A stretch of 57,580 nucleotides of DNA from Anaerolineales bacterium (GTDB lineage Bacteria; Chloroflexota; Anaerolineae; Anaerolineales; UBA4823). Shown here piece after piece: positions 8,482 to 16,888 of this stretch. A program made the translations under genes and the position numbers. The notes beneath the pieces were generated by a model, which worked only from the letters and a program-made list of their open reading frames with translations, had not been told where the DNA came from and did no database searches. The DNA lies in assembly GCA_016935755.1 (NCBI GenBank), contig JAFGQI010000094.1, forward strand, positions 1 through 57,580. Direction: 5' to 3'. Position 1 is the stretch's first letter, and each line of letters starts with the position of its first letter.

Positions 8482-8716
8482 GGAGGTCTTCTCGCTTCCA
8501 AGGAACCTGCCCCTGCGTACCCAGGTCAAAACCGCGCTTCAACAACGCCAAATTTCGCCGTCGCGCCTGCTCGTAAGCTTCCTGGTGAGCAACCAGGTCT
8601 GCGAGTGTTTGAGTCAGCAGGCCGGATAGCGAGGTGTTCTTTTGCACGGCGAGAATCTTGGCCTTGCGCAGTACATCTTTGGGAATTGCCAGGGTGACAT
8701 TTTGGATTGCGTCCAC
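8471..8716 (-). CDS. Ribbon-helix-helix-type antitoxin, VapB-like
   Basis: About 81 aa. The N-terminus reads VTLAIPKDVLRKAKILAVQKN, a beta strand plus helix typical of RHH antitoxins, then SLSGLLTQTLADLV. The charged C-terminal tail presumably wraps the toxin. I chose GTG at 8716 because GGAGG sits 5 nt upstream. An in-frame ATG at 8761 lies upstream of a TATACT box and is unlikely to be used. It is expected to bind and silence its own promoter together with the PIN protein. Confidence 0.75.
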   Translation of the reverse strand: MDAIQNVTLAIPKDVLRKAKILAVQKNTSLSGLLTQTLADLVAHQEAYEQARRRNLALLKRGFDLGTQGQVPWKREDLHES

Positions 8717-9058
8717 GGCTGCCTCCAGATAAATAATTACACGTAAATAAGTATAACACATTTATGCGTGAAACATATGCAGTGGACACACTGGCGGGCA
8801 AACGGACAAATTCCATCAGGCGCGTGCCGCTGCCGTATGATCAGCGAGTCATCAACTGGTGCAGTCCCTGGATCTCGCTCAACAATTTCGGTTTTGGGTT
8901 AGGTTGTCTCGGGCACAAAAATCATCTCATTTACGATTCTGGTATATTATTATCGTGCTATTTTGTGAATTTACAGCATAGTACAAGTTGGTATAATTAA
9001 TCGATGGGCGGCTGAAAGTAAAGAATATAACACATTGTTGAAAGGAGACAAAACAACA
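8717..9058. other. Intergenic region: divergent promoters, no gene seen
   Basis: The left end carries the leader of the antitoxin gene with a minus-strand TATACT at about 8755-8750. The right end carries the promoter of the transglutaminase-like gene (8970-8997). No convincing coding frame or RNA gene was found in between. Confidence 0.6.
8970..8997 (+). promoter_or_regulatory. Sigma70-type promoter for the transglutaminase-like gene
   Basis: TTTACA (8970-8975), a 16-bp spacer and a perfect TATAAT (8992-8997). Predicted start is near 9004, giving a leader of about 55 nt that ends with AAAGGAG. Confidence 0.65.
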
Positions 9059-10000
9059 ATGTCTGCGAACATCGAGCCTCTTGAATTTTATGCAAAGCAT
9101 GGAATGATGAGTGATCCGGGTAAAAAAGCATCCTTGTTTTCCAAATTGCCAGATGACATTCCTACTCTTTGTAAAGTTGTGCAAGGATTGTTGATCCACG
9201 AAGCCTGGGTGAGTGCATATGGTGTATCCATGCCGGAAAATCGGAATCTAGAATCCAGCATTCGAACGGTTTCGAATAAAATAGATCGAATACTGGAACT
9301 CAGCAATCATCCATTGATTGAACCCAGGCCTGCTGAACATCGTTTATTTAGTATCTGTCGAGACTTTGCCCTGCTACTTACTTCAATGCTGCGACAGAAA
9401 GGGATCCCTGCTCGCGTCCGTTATGGCTTTGCAACCTATTTCTTTCCTCCTACTGTAGTAGGATATGGAGACCACGTCATTACTGAGTACTGGCATGCGC
9501 AGGAACAGAGATGGGTGCTGGTTGATGCGCAGCTCGACGAACTGCAATGTAAAGCCGTTCACATATCCTTCGATCCCTGTGATGTTCCCCGGGATGCATA
9601 TCTGACCGCAGATGTAGCGTGGCAGCGCTGCCGGAAAAAGGAAACAGACCCAAAGAAATTTGGTTTTCTCCCAAACTACACAGGTTGGTGGTATGTTAAA
9701 GGCCACCTGGCCCGCGATTTTGCTGCTCTGAACAAGATCGAAATGTTGTGTTGGGATTACTGGGGAATCTTTGAAAGACGCGATATTGATCTGCCCGATG
9801 ATGATCTCATACTACTTGATCAGGTTGCCAGGCTTTCTCTAACCGGGAATGAAGCCTTTGATGAACTACATTCTCTATATCTTCAAGATATGCGCTTACG
9901 CGTACCTTCCGTGGTAAAGTCCTGGTATGTCGAAGACGAACAGAAATATCGCCTCGAAGAAATAGTAGGAGGGGATCTAACTCAAGTAAAATACTTGTAA
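9059..10000 (+). CDS. Transglutaminase-like cysteine protease-fold protein
   Basis: About 313 aa from ATG at 9059, with AAAGGAG 11 nt upstream. The transglutaminase-like triad is intact: Cys100 in SICRDFALLL, His139 in YGDHVITEYW and Asp156 in WVLVDAQLD. No signal peptide is seen, so it is probably cytoplasmic. Substrates of bacterial members are mostly unknown; they act as proteases, amidases or acyltransferases. It is lower in GC than its neighbours by eye, stands alone under its own promoter, and is followed 62 bp later by an attC-like element, which suggests transfer. Confidence 0.8.
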   Translation: MSANIEPLEFYAKHGMMSDPGKKASLFSKLPDDIPTLCKVVQGLLIHEAWVSAYGVSMPENRNLESSIRTVSNKIDRILELSNHPLIEPRPAEHRLFSICRDFALLLTSMLRQKGIPARVRYGFATYFFPPTVVGYGDHVITEYWHAQEQRWVLVDAQLDELQCKAVHISFDPCDVPRDAYLTADVAWQRCRKKETDPKKFGFLPNYTGWWYVKGHLARDFAALNKIEMLCWDYWGIFERRDIDLPDDDLILLDQVARLSLTGNEAFDELHSLYLQDMRLRVPSVVKSWYVEDEQKYRLEEIVGGDLTQVKYL

Positions 10001-10062
10001 AACGCACTTGATCGCAACCGGGAAGAAGTGGATAATCCGGGAAATTGATAAATCAAACTGCC

Positions 10063-10114
10063 GCCTAACACCGGCTCCACCGGATGCTCGCGCCTGTGAG
10101 ATACGCTGTTGGGC
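10063..10114 (+). repeat. attC-like element (integron cassette-type recombination site), candidate
   Basis: GCCTAAC at 10063-10069 fits the RYYYAAC core and GTTGGGC at 10108-10114 fits the GTTRRRY core. They face each other as an imperfect inverted repeat 52 bp overall, placed directly after one gene and before the next. Internal complementarity of the arms is only partial, and 52 bp is slightly short for an attC site. No integrase is in the window. Confidence 0.35.
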
Positions 10115-10154
10115 TGGGTTGCATGATAAGAATGAAAGTGTGCTTTTAGGAGTT

Positions 10155-11312
10155 ATGGGTGAAAAAATGACTGATGTGTTTAGAATCGCCGACATTTTAA
10201 TATCGCATGCAGTACGAGTCCACGGCAACAAAATCGCCCTCATCGTTTATTACGGATCATATGCGCGCGGCACAGCTAGATCAACCTCTGACCTCGACAT
10301 TTATTACGTCCCGGACGACGGCGAAGCGGAATCATTACGCACCACTTTTGTCATCGGCGGCTTGCCCTTCGAATTCGATGGCATGCCCTGGAAGGCTTTG
10401 GAGAACATTGCCAATGCGAAGTCAAGAAACCCCTGGGCAGTATCAGCTTCCGAGATTGCGGATGCAAAGGTGCTTTATTACCGTTCGGAGGCAGACCTGG
10501 AGCGCTTTAATGCGTTGAAAGCGCGTATTGCTGAACTTGTCCGCTCAGAAAGCCGTGGTTACATGGTCGAACGAGGGCTGGAGGAATTCAAGACCACCCT
10601 TTTTCAATTGGGCCAGATGCGACTGGCAATTGCACACAACGATATGCCCGGCCTACATTGGGCGGGATGGCAGTTCACCTGCTGCGCGGTCAACTGTCTG
10701 GCGCTGGTCAACCAGACATACTTTTCGAAAGGCTGGGGCGCAAATATGCCGCAGATATTGGCGTTACGGCAAAGACCCGCTGACCTGGAAACGATGCTAA
10801 ATGGAATTCTGCAGCCCCAATCACCAGACCAGGTGATGGAACAAGCAGATCAATTGGCCCTGCAGGTCCACAAAACCCTCCTGGCCTCACAGGCATCACT
10901 CGCCGAACCCTCGGAGGCAAAAGAGGCATTCGTTGATTTTTACTTTGATGTCCATGAGTACAAGACCAAGGTGCTTTCCGCGTGCGAGCGTGGAGACAGG
11001 CTCACAGCAAGTGCAGCGGCTTTTGCTTTACAACAATTGATATGCGAGTTGATGAATAAAGTTGACAAAGGTTTTTTCGGCACAGATTTCAACTTACTTG
11101 GTGAATATCTCGATGGGTATCTAAAAGCAGGCTTCCCGGATTTAACAATGTTCGCCGCGCAAGGCGATCTGCCTGCACTTGCCAGGCAGGTTCAGCTGCT
11201 TGATGAAAAAGCCAAAGAATGGTTTACCAGCCGCTCTGTCGAACTGAATATTCTTGAAAACGAGGCAGCACTACTCCAGCTACTAAACCGGAGAGATCCC
11301 GCAAGAAATTGA
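10155..11312 (+). CDS. Nucleotidyltransferase-domain protein
   Basis: About 385 aa from ATG at 10155 (AGGAG just upstream; ATG at 10167 is the alternative). The N-terminus has a DNA polymerase beta-type nucleotidyltransferase motif, GSYARGTARSTSDLD (residues 34-48), with the two metal-binding aspartates. The remaining 300 residues are mainly helical, with a long substrate- or partner-binding region like that of aminoglycoside-type or MNT-type nucleotidyltransferases. The third catalytic carboxylate is likely in PFEFDGMPW. The substrate is unknown; candidates are a small molecule or a protein (AMPylation). The upstream attC-like element suggests it could be a captured cassette. Confidence 0.75.
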   Translation: MGEKMTDVFRIADILISHAVRVHGNKIALIVYYGSYARGTARSTSDLDIYYVPDDGEAESLRTTFVIGGLPFEFDGMPWKALENIANAKSRNPWAVSASEIADAKVLYYRSEADLERFNALKARIAELVRSESRGYMVERGLEEFKTTLFQLGQMRLAIAHNDMPGLHWAGWQFTCCAVNCLALVNQTYFSKGWGANMPQILALRQRPADLETMLNGILQPQSPDQVMEQADQLALQVHKTLLASQASLAEPSEAKEAFVDFYFDVHEYKTKVLSACERGDRLTASAAAFALQQLICELMNKVDKGFFGTDFNLLGEYLDGYLKAGFPDLTMFAAQGDLPALARQVQLLDEKAKEWFTSRSVELNILENEAALLQLLNRRDPARN

Positions 11313-11355
11313 TCTGTGAACACGCGCATGGAAAACGACCGAAAGAGAGGCTGTC

Positions 11356-12612
11356 ATGGTCAAGAAACAGTTTTATATCTCGTTTATCATTCTTATCTTG
11401 ATCTCCGGCTGCATGTCAGGCGGAGGACAGGATGTGTCTCCTACACGACAACCTTCTGACATAGCAACCATCACTCCAACCACAAAAAAGGATGCACCTC
11501 CTACACAAAAACCTTCTGAGACAGCAGCCGTAAGTCCAAAAACTTGGATCAGAAAATTCGAGGGCCCCGATTATGGCGCATTCTTCGATATCGTTTTCAC
11601 GCAAGATGGCAATATCCTTGTGGTCGGTGCCACAAACCATCTGCACATGCCACCCTATTCGGGAGACGCTCTGTTTATGAAATTGACCCTCGATGGTGAT
11701 GTGCTTTGGGAGCAGACCTGGGGTGGAGACGGGTACGAGCAAGCCATATCAGTCGCGCTGGGCGAGGATGGAGGTTACTACATCTTCGGCGAAACGGATT
11801 CCTACGGCGCTGGAGGCCGCGACTTTTTTCTGCTCAAGATTGCTGAAGATGGCAGCGAGGACTGGTTCAAGACTTACGGCAGAGCGCGCCGGGAGTGGCC
11901 GTACGGGATGCTCTATCTATCGAATGGGGAACTGCTGATCTACGGATTCACCGAATCCATCGGAGGAGGAAGGGATGAATATGCCATTCGCGTGACGCAG
12001 GACGGCGATATCATCTGGGAGTACACCGTCGAAAACCCCGGGGAGGAACTCGTGATGGATGCTCTCGAGACTCCGGAAGGCGCTCTCGTACTCGCTGTGA
12101 ATGTCGAGGAAGATGCCGAATTGGTAAAACTTGAAGCCGATGGCAGTATTCAGTGGGCGCAACGCTACGAACTCGTTGGCTGGCAGTACGCCTCCCAGGT
12201 CATCCAGACTGAGGAAGGCGGATTCCTCCTGGCCGGTTTCTCGATGAGCAGTGCACCCCGGCAGGCAGATGTTTGGCTCGCTCGCTGCACATCCTCCGGC
12301 GAACTGGAGTGGGAGACCTCCTTCGGTGATTCGGCTTTCGATGATTACGCCAATTCCATGATTCGCCTCAGCGATGGAACCTATCTGATTGGCTCAATTG
12401 CGAACGGTGTCCTGCTCAGCCGCATCGACGAGGATGGCAATGTGCTGTGGAGGCGATCCCTACTTGAACAACAGACCGTTTACGGCGGCATGGCCCTGAC
12501 CGAGCTCGAAGATGGAAGTTACCTCGTTGCTGGTCTAATCCAACTCGTAAATGGCCGCTCCTACGACGCGTTCCTTATGCGGACCGACGGTGAAGGACGG
12601 GTCGGAGATTAA
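11356..12612 (+). CDS. Secreted beta-propeller lipoprotein
   Basis: 418 aa. The signal peptide ends in a lipobox, LISGC (Cys19), so the protein is probably lipid-anchored outside the membrane. A low-complexity linker (residues 20-60) contains two near-identical APPTQKPSE/SPTRQPSD stretches. From residue 65 there are about six to seven repeats of 45-50 aa with the pattern DGG-YI-GE--- and D--WFKTYG, each ending in a Trp-containing strand, typical of a beta-propeller. Function is unknown. It lies 43 bp after the nucleotidyltransferase gene on the same strand. Confidence 0.75.
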   Translation: MVKKQFYISFIILILISGCMSGGGQDVSPTRQPSDIATITPTTKKDAPPTQKPSETAAVSPKTWIRKFEGPDYGAFFDIVFTQDGNILVVGATNHLHMPPYSGDALFMKLTLDGDVLWEQTWGGDGYEQAISVALGEDGGYYIFGETDSYGAGGRDFFLLKIAEDGSEDWFKTYGRARREWPYGMLYLSNGELLIYGFTESIGGGRDEYAIRVTQDGDIIWEYTVENPGEELVMDALETPEGALVLAVNVEEDAELVKLEADGSIQWAQRYELVGWQYASQVIQTEEGGFLLAGFSMSSAPRQADVWLARCTSSGELEWETSFGDSAFDDYANSMIRLSDGTYLIGSIANGVLLSRIDEDGNVLWRRSLLEQQTVYGGMALTELEDGSYLVAGLIQLVNGRSYDAFLMRTDGEGRVGD

Positions 12613-13015
12613 GTATTTGCGAGAAAAAAGGTAAACGACATTGTTGTGACAGAATACACATTGAAAAAGATGAGGGAGGTGATCTAATCCACCCCGCCAG
12701 TGAGGCTAACCGTTAGCCCAATTAGCGATTCAAAAATACCTTCACAAACAAAATAGTCTTTGTGCCCTACAGCTTGCGCCGCTCCAGGGCGGCGTTCCGC
12801 TTTTGGCCTTTTATTGAGCACATGGATGCTGATGATGTAAGGCTATTCCTGTACTTACGGAAAAGATATGATACTGTATAATTGAAATGCAGGCTGTTGT
12901 CCATTTGAAAGTGAATAGATATGATGTTCTGGCGTCTAACCTGCTCGAAAGATACCAGGCGTAAAGGGGCGGCGCGATTGTCTCCATCGGTGCATTATTA
13001 ACCTTGAGGATGCAC
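12613..13015. other. Intergenic region with rarA relic and small palindrome
   Basis: Besides the rarA remnant at 12747-12795, it holds a perfect 7-bp inverted repeat, GGCTAAC/GTTAGCC, near 12702-12716, and a TATAAT at 12877-12882 with no clear -35. No gene frame with a ribosome site was found. Confidence 0.5.
12747..12795 (-). pseudogene. Decayed rarA fragment
   Basis: These 49 bp match positions 7698-7746 of rarA at 45 of 49 bases in the same orientation. Read on the minus strand it would encode ALERRKL, a stop codon, then GTKTILF, i.e. the rarA segment ALERRKLYGTKTILFV with a nonsense mutation at the Tyr codon. It is too short to be functional and marks a past duplication or rearrangement. 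Confidence 0.75.
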
Positions 13016-14665
13016 ATGCAAAACCGCTTAGATTTAAGTACGGCCCACACCCGGCGGTGGATAGAAACAGCTTCGATCGCCTTATTCATCGTGGTGGGGC
13101 TGGGGCTGTTGAGCGCCAGCCTGCTTTCTGGCAGCGGGAGCGCCGCCTCTGACATCGAAAGCCCGCAGGTGACTGCCCAGGCCAGCGCCATGCCCAACCA
13201 GGGCTGGACGCCGCAACGGATTACCTTCAGCGCCTACGGCAGCCGCTCACAGGATGCGCAGATCGCCCGCTACGAGTGGGATCTGGACGGCAACGGGCAG
13301 TTCGACTTCGACGCTACCGCTCAAGGGGGCTACGCCAGCTACCTGTATTCCAAGCCAGGCGACTACATCATCACCCTGCGGGTGACGGACACCCAGGGGC
13401 GCTATGCCACCGACAGCGTTCAGTTCAGCCTGCGCCACCCAGCGGCCAGCAGCGTGGACTACTGGACGGTGTTTGACGACACCCGCGTGCGGCGGATCGA
13501 TATTTTTCTGCCGCAGGCTGAATGGGATCAGATGTGGATCAAACCCGAGGCCAAATATCAGGCCAGGGCTGATGCGGTCATTTTCAACGAGCGGTTAGAA
13601 GATGTCGGCTTCCGCATGCGCGGCCAGTTCTCCCTGCACCATTCGGGTGACAAAAAACCCTGGAAAATTGACACCGATGCCTATATCGACGGGCAGGAAT
13701 ATTTCAACCTGCGCCAGCTCATGCTGCTCAACAGCATCGGCGACCCCAGCCTGCTGCGCGAGAAGCTGGCCTATGAAATGATGCGTTTTGCCGGGCTGCC
13801 CGCCAGCCATGTGGCTTACGTGGAACTGTGGATCGATATCACCGATGATAATAGCCCGGCTTCTTTTTGGGGTGTCTATACCCTGGTAGAGCGCGTGGAC
13901 AATAAATATCTCAATAACCGCTTCGGTCGCGACAGCCAGGGCGGCAACCTGTACAAAGCCAGCCATGCCCAGCGCGGGCCAATGGACCTGATCTACTATG
14001 GCGAGAGCATCACCGACTACCCCACCCAAAACGGTCAGTACGCTTATGGCAAGATGAACAATGAGGCTGAGGCGGATTACAGCGATATTGTGTCCCTCTG
14101 CCGGGCGGTGGACAGCGTTCAGTACACCAGCGAGGCCGAACTGGTGCAAGCGCTGGAGCAGGCGATCAACGTGGATGCCTTCCTGCGCTACATCGCCGTG
14201 ACCACCATCCTGGATAACTGGGATTCGTATCCCTATACCGGCAACAACTATTATCTTTTCAACAACCCGACCAGTGGGCGGTTCGAGTGGATCCCGTGGG
14301 ACCTGGCCTGGGGAGATAATACCCACGCCGGCCTGTTCCCGTCGTCTGGGTCAGATCTGGTGGTGCGCGCCCCGCTGGTTGACCAGGTATTCAGCGTCTC
14401 AAGCTACCGCAGCCAGTATCTGGCCTATGTTGATCTGCTGCTGCGCTATTGGTTCAACGAAAAGAATATCTCTGACCAGGTGGAGCGCTATCACCGCCTG
14501 ATTGCCCCCTATGTTGTCCAGGAGACGGGCGACAAGGCTTTCTATGGCGACCGGCCTATGTTCGAACCGCAGGCCTTCACAAACTCATGGCAAGATTTGG
14601 TGCGCTTCACCAGCGAGCGCGGCCGTTTCTTGCAAGCCGCGCTGGCAAACGAAACTCAGCCATAA
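13016..14665 (+). CDS. CotH-family kinase with N-terminal PKD domain, membrane-anchored
   Basis: About 549 aa from ATG at 13016 (GAGGA 5 nt upstream). A TM/signal anchor spans about residues 18-40. Residues 50-145 form a PKD-like beta-sandwich (YEWDLDGNGQFDFD, PGDYIITLRVTD). From about 155 to 545 there is a CotH domain with RMRGQFS, NSIGDPSLLREKLAYEM, LVERVDNKYL, ILDNWDSYPYTGNNYYLF and FEWIPWDLAWGDN, the last two bearing the probable catalytic and metal-binding Asp residues. CotH proteins are atypical protein kinases first known from spore coats. This one is extracytoplasmic and heads a CotH-DUF4956-VTC operon. Confidence 0.88.
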   Translation: MQNRLDLSTAHTRRWIETASIALFIVVGLGLLSASLLSGSGSAASDIESPQVTAQASAMPNQGWTPQRITFSAYGSRSQDAQIARYEWDLDGNGQFDFDATAQGGYASYLYSKPGDYIITLRVTDTQGRYATDSVQFSLRHPAASSVDYWTVFDDTRVRRIDIFLPQAEWDQMWIKPEAKYQARADAVIFNERLEDVGFRMRGQFSLHHSGDKKPWKIDTDAYIDGQEYFNLRQLMLLNSIGDPSLLREKLAYEMMRFAGLPASHVAYVELWIDITDDNSPASFWGVYTLVERVDNKYLNNRFGRDSQGGNLYKASHAQRGPMDLIYYGESITDYPTQNGQYAYGKMNNEAEADYSDIVSLCRAVDSVQYTSEAELVQALEQAINVDAFLRYIAVTTILDNWDSYPYTGNNYYLFNNPTSGRFEWIPWDLAWGDNTHAGLFPSSGSDLVVRAPLVDQVFSVSSYRSQYLAYVDLLLRYWFNEKNISDQVERYHRLIAPYVVQETGDKAFYGDRPMFEPQAFTNSWQDLVRFTSERGRFLQAALANETQP

Positions 14666-14695
14666 AATTAAGTATCACCGCCAAGGAGGAAGCAC

Positions 14696-16048
14696 ATGAC
14701 GAGACGAAAGCGTATGCTGTGGATCACAACCCTGTTGATTGGGTTGGCAGTGATCGCGTTTTGGGCTGCACCTGCGTTGGCCCAGGGAGACCAGGGCTTT
14801 ACAGAAACATTTGATGACGCCCAGCTTCCCGGCTGGGAGCACGCTCCTGAGGCGATCGTAGCTGATGGCGTTTTACGGATTGGGCCGGCGCAGTTTGCTG
14901 CCCGCCTGGGCGCCTGGCAAGATTTTACCCTCAGGTTCGAACTGCGCTATTCTGGCGAGGGCGAAACCCACGTCAACTACCGGGCCACTGACCAGGGCAG
15001 CTATCTGCTGCTGCTCAGGCCCGGCGAAGCCACGCTGCTTAAAACGGCTCCACCCGGCGAGCCTCAGGAATTGGGCAGCGCCAGGGCGGAGGCGCTCAAC
15101 ACCACCGATTGGGTCACCGTACAGATCGCTTTGTCGGGCGGCAATCATACCATTATGGTCAATGACGAGGCCGTGATCAGCGCCAACGACCCCGATCCGC
15201 TGGGGCGCGGCGGCCTGATTTTCGGCTCTGTTGGCCAGCGCACGACCGAATTAGACAACCTGAACATGCAGCCCGGCGGCGCCTCGGTGGAGCCAGCGCC
15301 AATTGAACCGGGCGGGCCACTGACCGCCCCAACCGCTGCCCCACCGGTGCAAACCCCTGCCGCTGGTTCATGGCAGGATCTCTTGCGCAGCCTTTCTACC
15401 AGCCAGGGCAGCACCTTCGAAACGGATGTGTTTGTGATTAACCTGCTCCTGGCCGTCTTAACATCATTCATCTTGAGCCGGGTATATATCTATTGGGGCA
15501 GCTCGCTCTCGAACCGGCGTAAGTTCGCCGCCAATTTCATCCTGGTCACCGTCACAACCACCTTCATCATCCTGGTGGTGCGCTCATCGGTGGCTCTATC
15601 CCTGGGCCTGGTAGGCGCTCTATCTATCATCCGCTTCCGGGCAGCCATCAAGGAACCCGAAGAACTGGCCTACCTGTTCTTCGCCATCAGCTTAGGGATT
15701 GGCCTGGGCGATAACCAGCGCGTGGTCACGCTGATTACCCTGGTGGTGGTGGTGATCGTGATCGGCCTGGCGCGCTTGCTGCGCCAGACACAGGCCGATG
15801 TGAACCTGCATCTGACCGTCTCCAGTCACGGCGGGGAAAAAGTCACTCTCCAGCAGTTGCTGGACGTGTTGGCCCGCCATACCAGCAAATTGCGCTTGCT
15901 GCGATTCGACGAGACCCCTGAGGCGCTTGAAATATCTTTTGTGGTCGAGTTCCGCCATATATCAAACCTCGAACAGGCGCGCATGGCGTTGTTAGAGCTT
16001 TCACCAGGTCTGCAGGTATCGTTTCTCGACAATAAAGGTGTCTGGTAA
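14696..16048 (+). CDS. DUF4956 membrane protein with secreted N-terminal sandwich domain
   Basis: 450 aa. A signal peptide (residues 1-29, ending ALAQG) is followed by a laminin-G or DUF1080-like beta-sandwich (about 33-195; FTETFDDAQLPGW, DNLNM) and a Pro/Thr-rich linker. Four TM segments follow (about 245-365) with the DUF4956 hallmark SLGLVGALSIIRFRAAIKEP, then a cytoplasmic ferredoxin-like tail. DUF4956 proteins usually sit beside VTC polyphosphate polymerase and CotH genes, as here. The extra extracellular sandwich domain is unusual. Its stop overlaps the next ATG by one base (TAATG). Confidence 0.85.
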   Translation: MTRRKRMLWITTLLIGLAVIAFWAAPALAQGDQGFTETFDDAQLPGWEHAPEAIVADGVLRIGPAQFAARLGAWQDFTLRFELRYSGEGETHVNYRATDQGSYLLLLRPGEATLLKTAPPGEPQELGSARAEALNTTDWVTVQIALSGGNHTIMVNDEAVISANDPDPLGRGGLIFGSVGQRTTELDNLNMQPGGASVEPAPIEPGGPLTAPTAAPPVQTPAAGSWQDLLRSLSTSQGSTFETDVFVINLLLAVLTSFILSRVYIYWGSSLSNRRKFAANFILVTVTTTFIILVVRSSVALSLGLVGALSIIRFRAAIKEPEELAYLFFAISLGIGLGDNQRVVTLITLVVVVIVIGLARLLRQTQADVNLHLTVSSHGGEKVTLQQLLDVLARHTSKLRLLRFDETPEALEISFVVEFRHISNLEQARMALLELSPGLQVSFLDNKGVW

Positions 16049-16773
16049 TGGAAGCTTCAGGGCATCCTGCTTCAGCTGGGCAGGGCTATACTGCGCTGCG
16101 CACCTACCGCTATGAACGCAAGTTTCTGGTGGATGAGCTGCGGCCTTTTCAAGTGGAAGCGCTGATCAAGCTGCACCCGTACCTGTTCTACGCACCATAC
16201 CCACCGCGTTATGTGAACAACCTGTATTTCGATACCCCTGATCTGGAGAATTATTACGATAACCTCAACGGGGCCAGCCAGCGGCGCAAGGTGCGCCTGC
16301 GCTGGTACGGCGCGCCATTTGGCGCGCTGAACAGCCCGGTTTTGGAGATCAAGGTCAAGGACGGGCTGGTAGGCACAAAGCATTCTTACCCCCTGCCGCC
16401 GTTCTACCTGGATCAGAGCTTCTGCAATGCTTCCTTCCGAAACCTGGTGATGAATTCGAAACTGCCCGAGAATGTGCGCCGTGATCTCTGCAGCCTGGAA
16501 ATCGTCCTGTTCAACCGCTATTACCGGCGCTACTACGCCTCGCGGAGCGGGCATTTTCGGGTCACACTCGATACAGAGATGGCATTTTTCAAAGCGAACG
16601 GCATCTTTGGCAACACTTTCATTCACCGGCACGTGAATTACCACGACCTGGTGGTCGAGTTGAAATATGAGATTGACCAGGAGCCGCACGCCAACCGTGT
16701 GGCAGGTTTCTTCCCCTTTCGAGTGACGCGCAATTCCAAATATATCCAGGGGATTGAGCAGGTATATTTCTAG
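16048..16773 (+). CDS. VTC-domain polyphosphate polymerase-like protein
   Basis: 241 aa. VTC domains form a tunnel that, in yeast Vtc4, polymerises polyphosphate from ATP. Conserved basic and acidic tunnel residues are visible in TYRYERKFLV, NNLYFDTPDLENYYDN, RRKVRLRWYG, VLEIKVKDG, FRVTLDTEM and LVVELKYEI. The start overlaps the DUF4956 stop codon, so the two are translationally coupled. With CotH and DUF4956 it probably builds or uses a phosphorylated surface polymer. The actual product has not been shown for this cluster. Confidence 0.88.
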   Translation: MEASGHPASAGQGYTALRTYRYERKFLVDELRPFQVEALIKLHPYLFYAPYPPRYVNNLYFDTPDLENYYDNLNGASQRRKVRLRWYGAPFGALNSPVLEIKVKDGLVGTKHSYPLPPFYLDQSFCNASFRNLVMNSKLPENVRRDLCSLEIVLFNRYYRRYYASRSGHFRVTLDTEMAFFKANGIFGNTFIHRHVNYHDLVVELKYEIDQEPHANRVAGFFPFRVTRNSKYIQGIEQVYF

Positions 16774-16888
16774 CTGCGCGCAGGTTGATGAAAACCAAAA
16801 ATAACCGGTATCGCAGAGCAACATTTTCGTCATCTAGCAGTATAACTTTATAGAACTGCCAGATTGCATATCCTTATCCGGGTCTCCC

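Noticed and set aside
11356-12612. PQQ-dependent dehydrogenase for the propeller lipoprotein
   Set aside because: Repeats fit a propeller but no PQQ-binding or catalytic residues are recognisable.
12702-12716. GGCTAAC/GTTAGCC palindrome as a second attC site
   Set aside because: Only one base separates the arms, far too short for attC, and the core does not fit GTTRRRY.
13595-14326. 243-aa open frame opposite CotH
   Set aside because: Shadow; no start signal and CotH motifs lie on the other strand.
16072-16833. 253-aa open frame opposite the VTC gene
   Set aside because: Shadow; the sense frame has intact VTC motifs and a coupled start.
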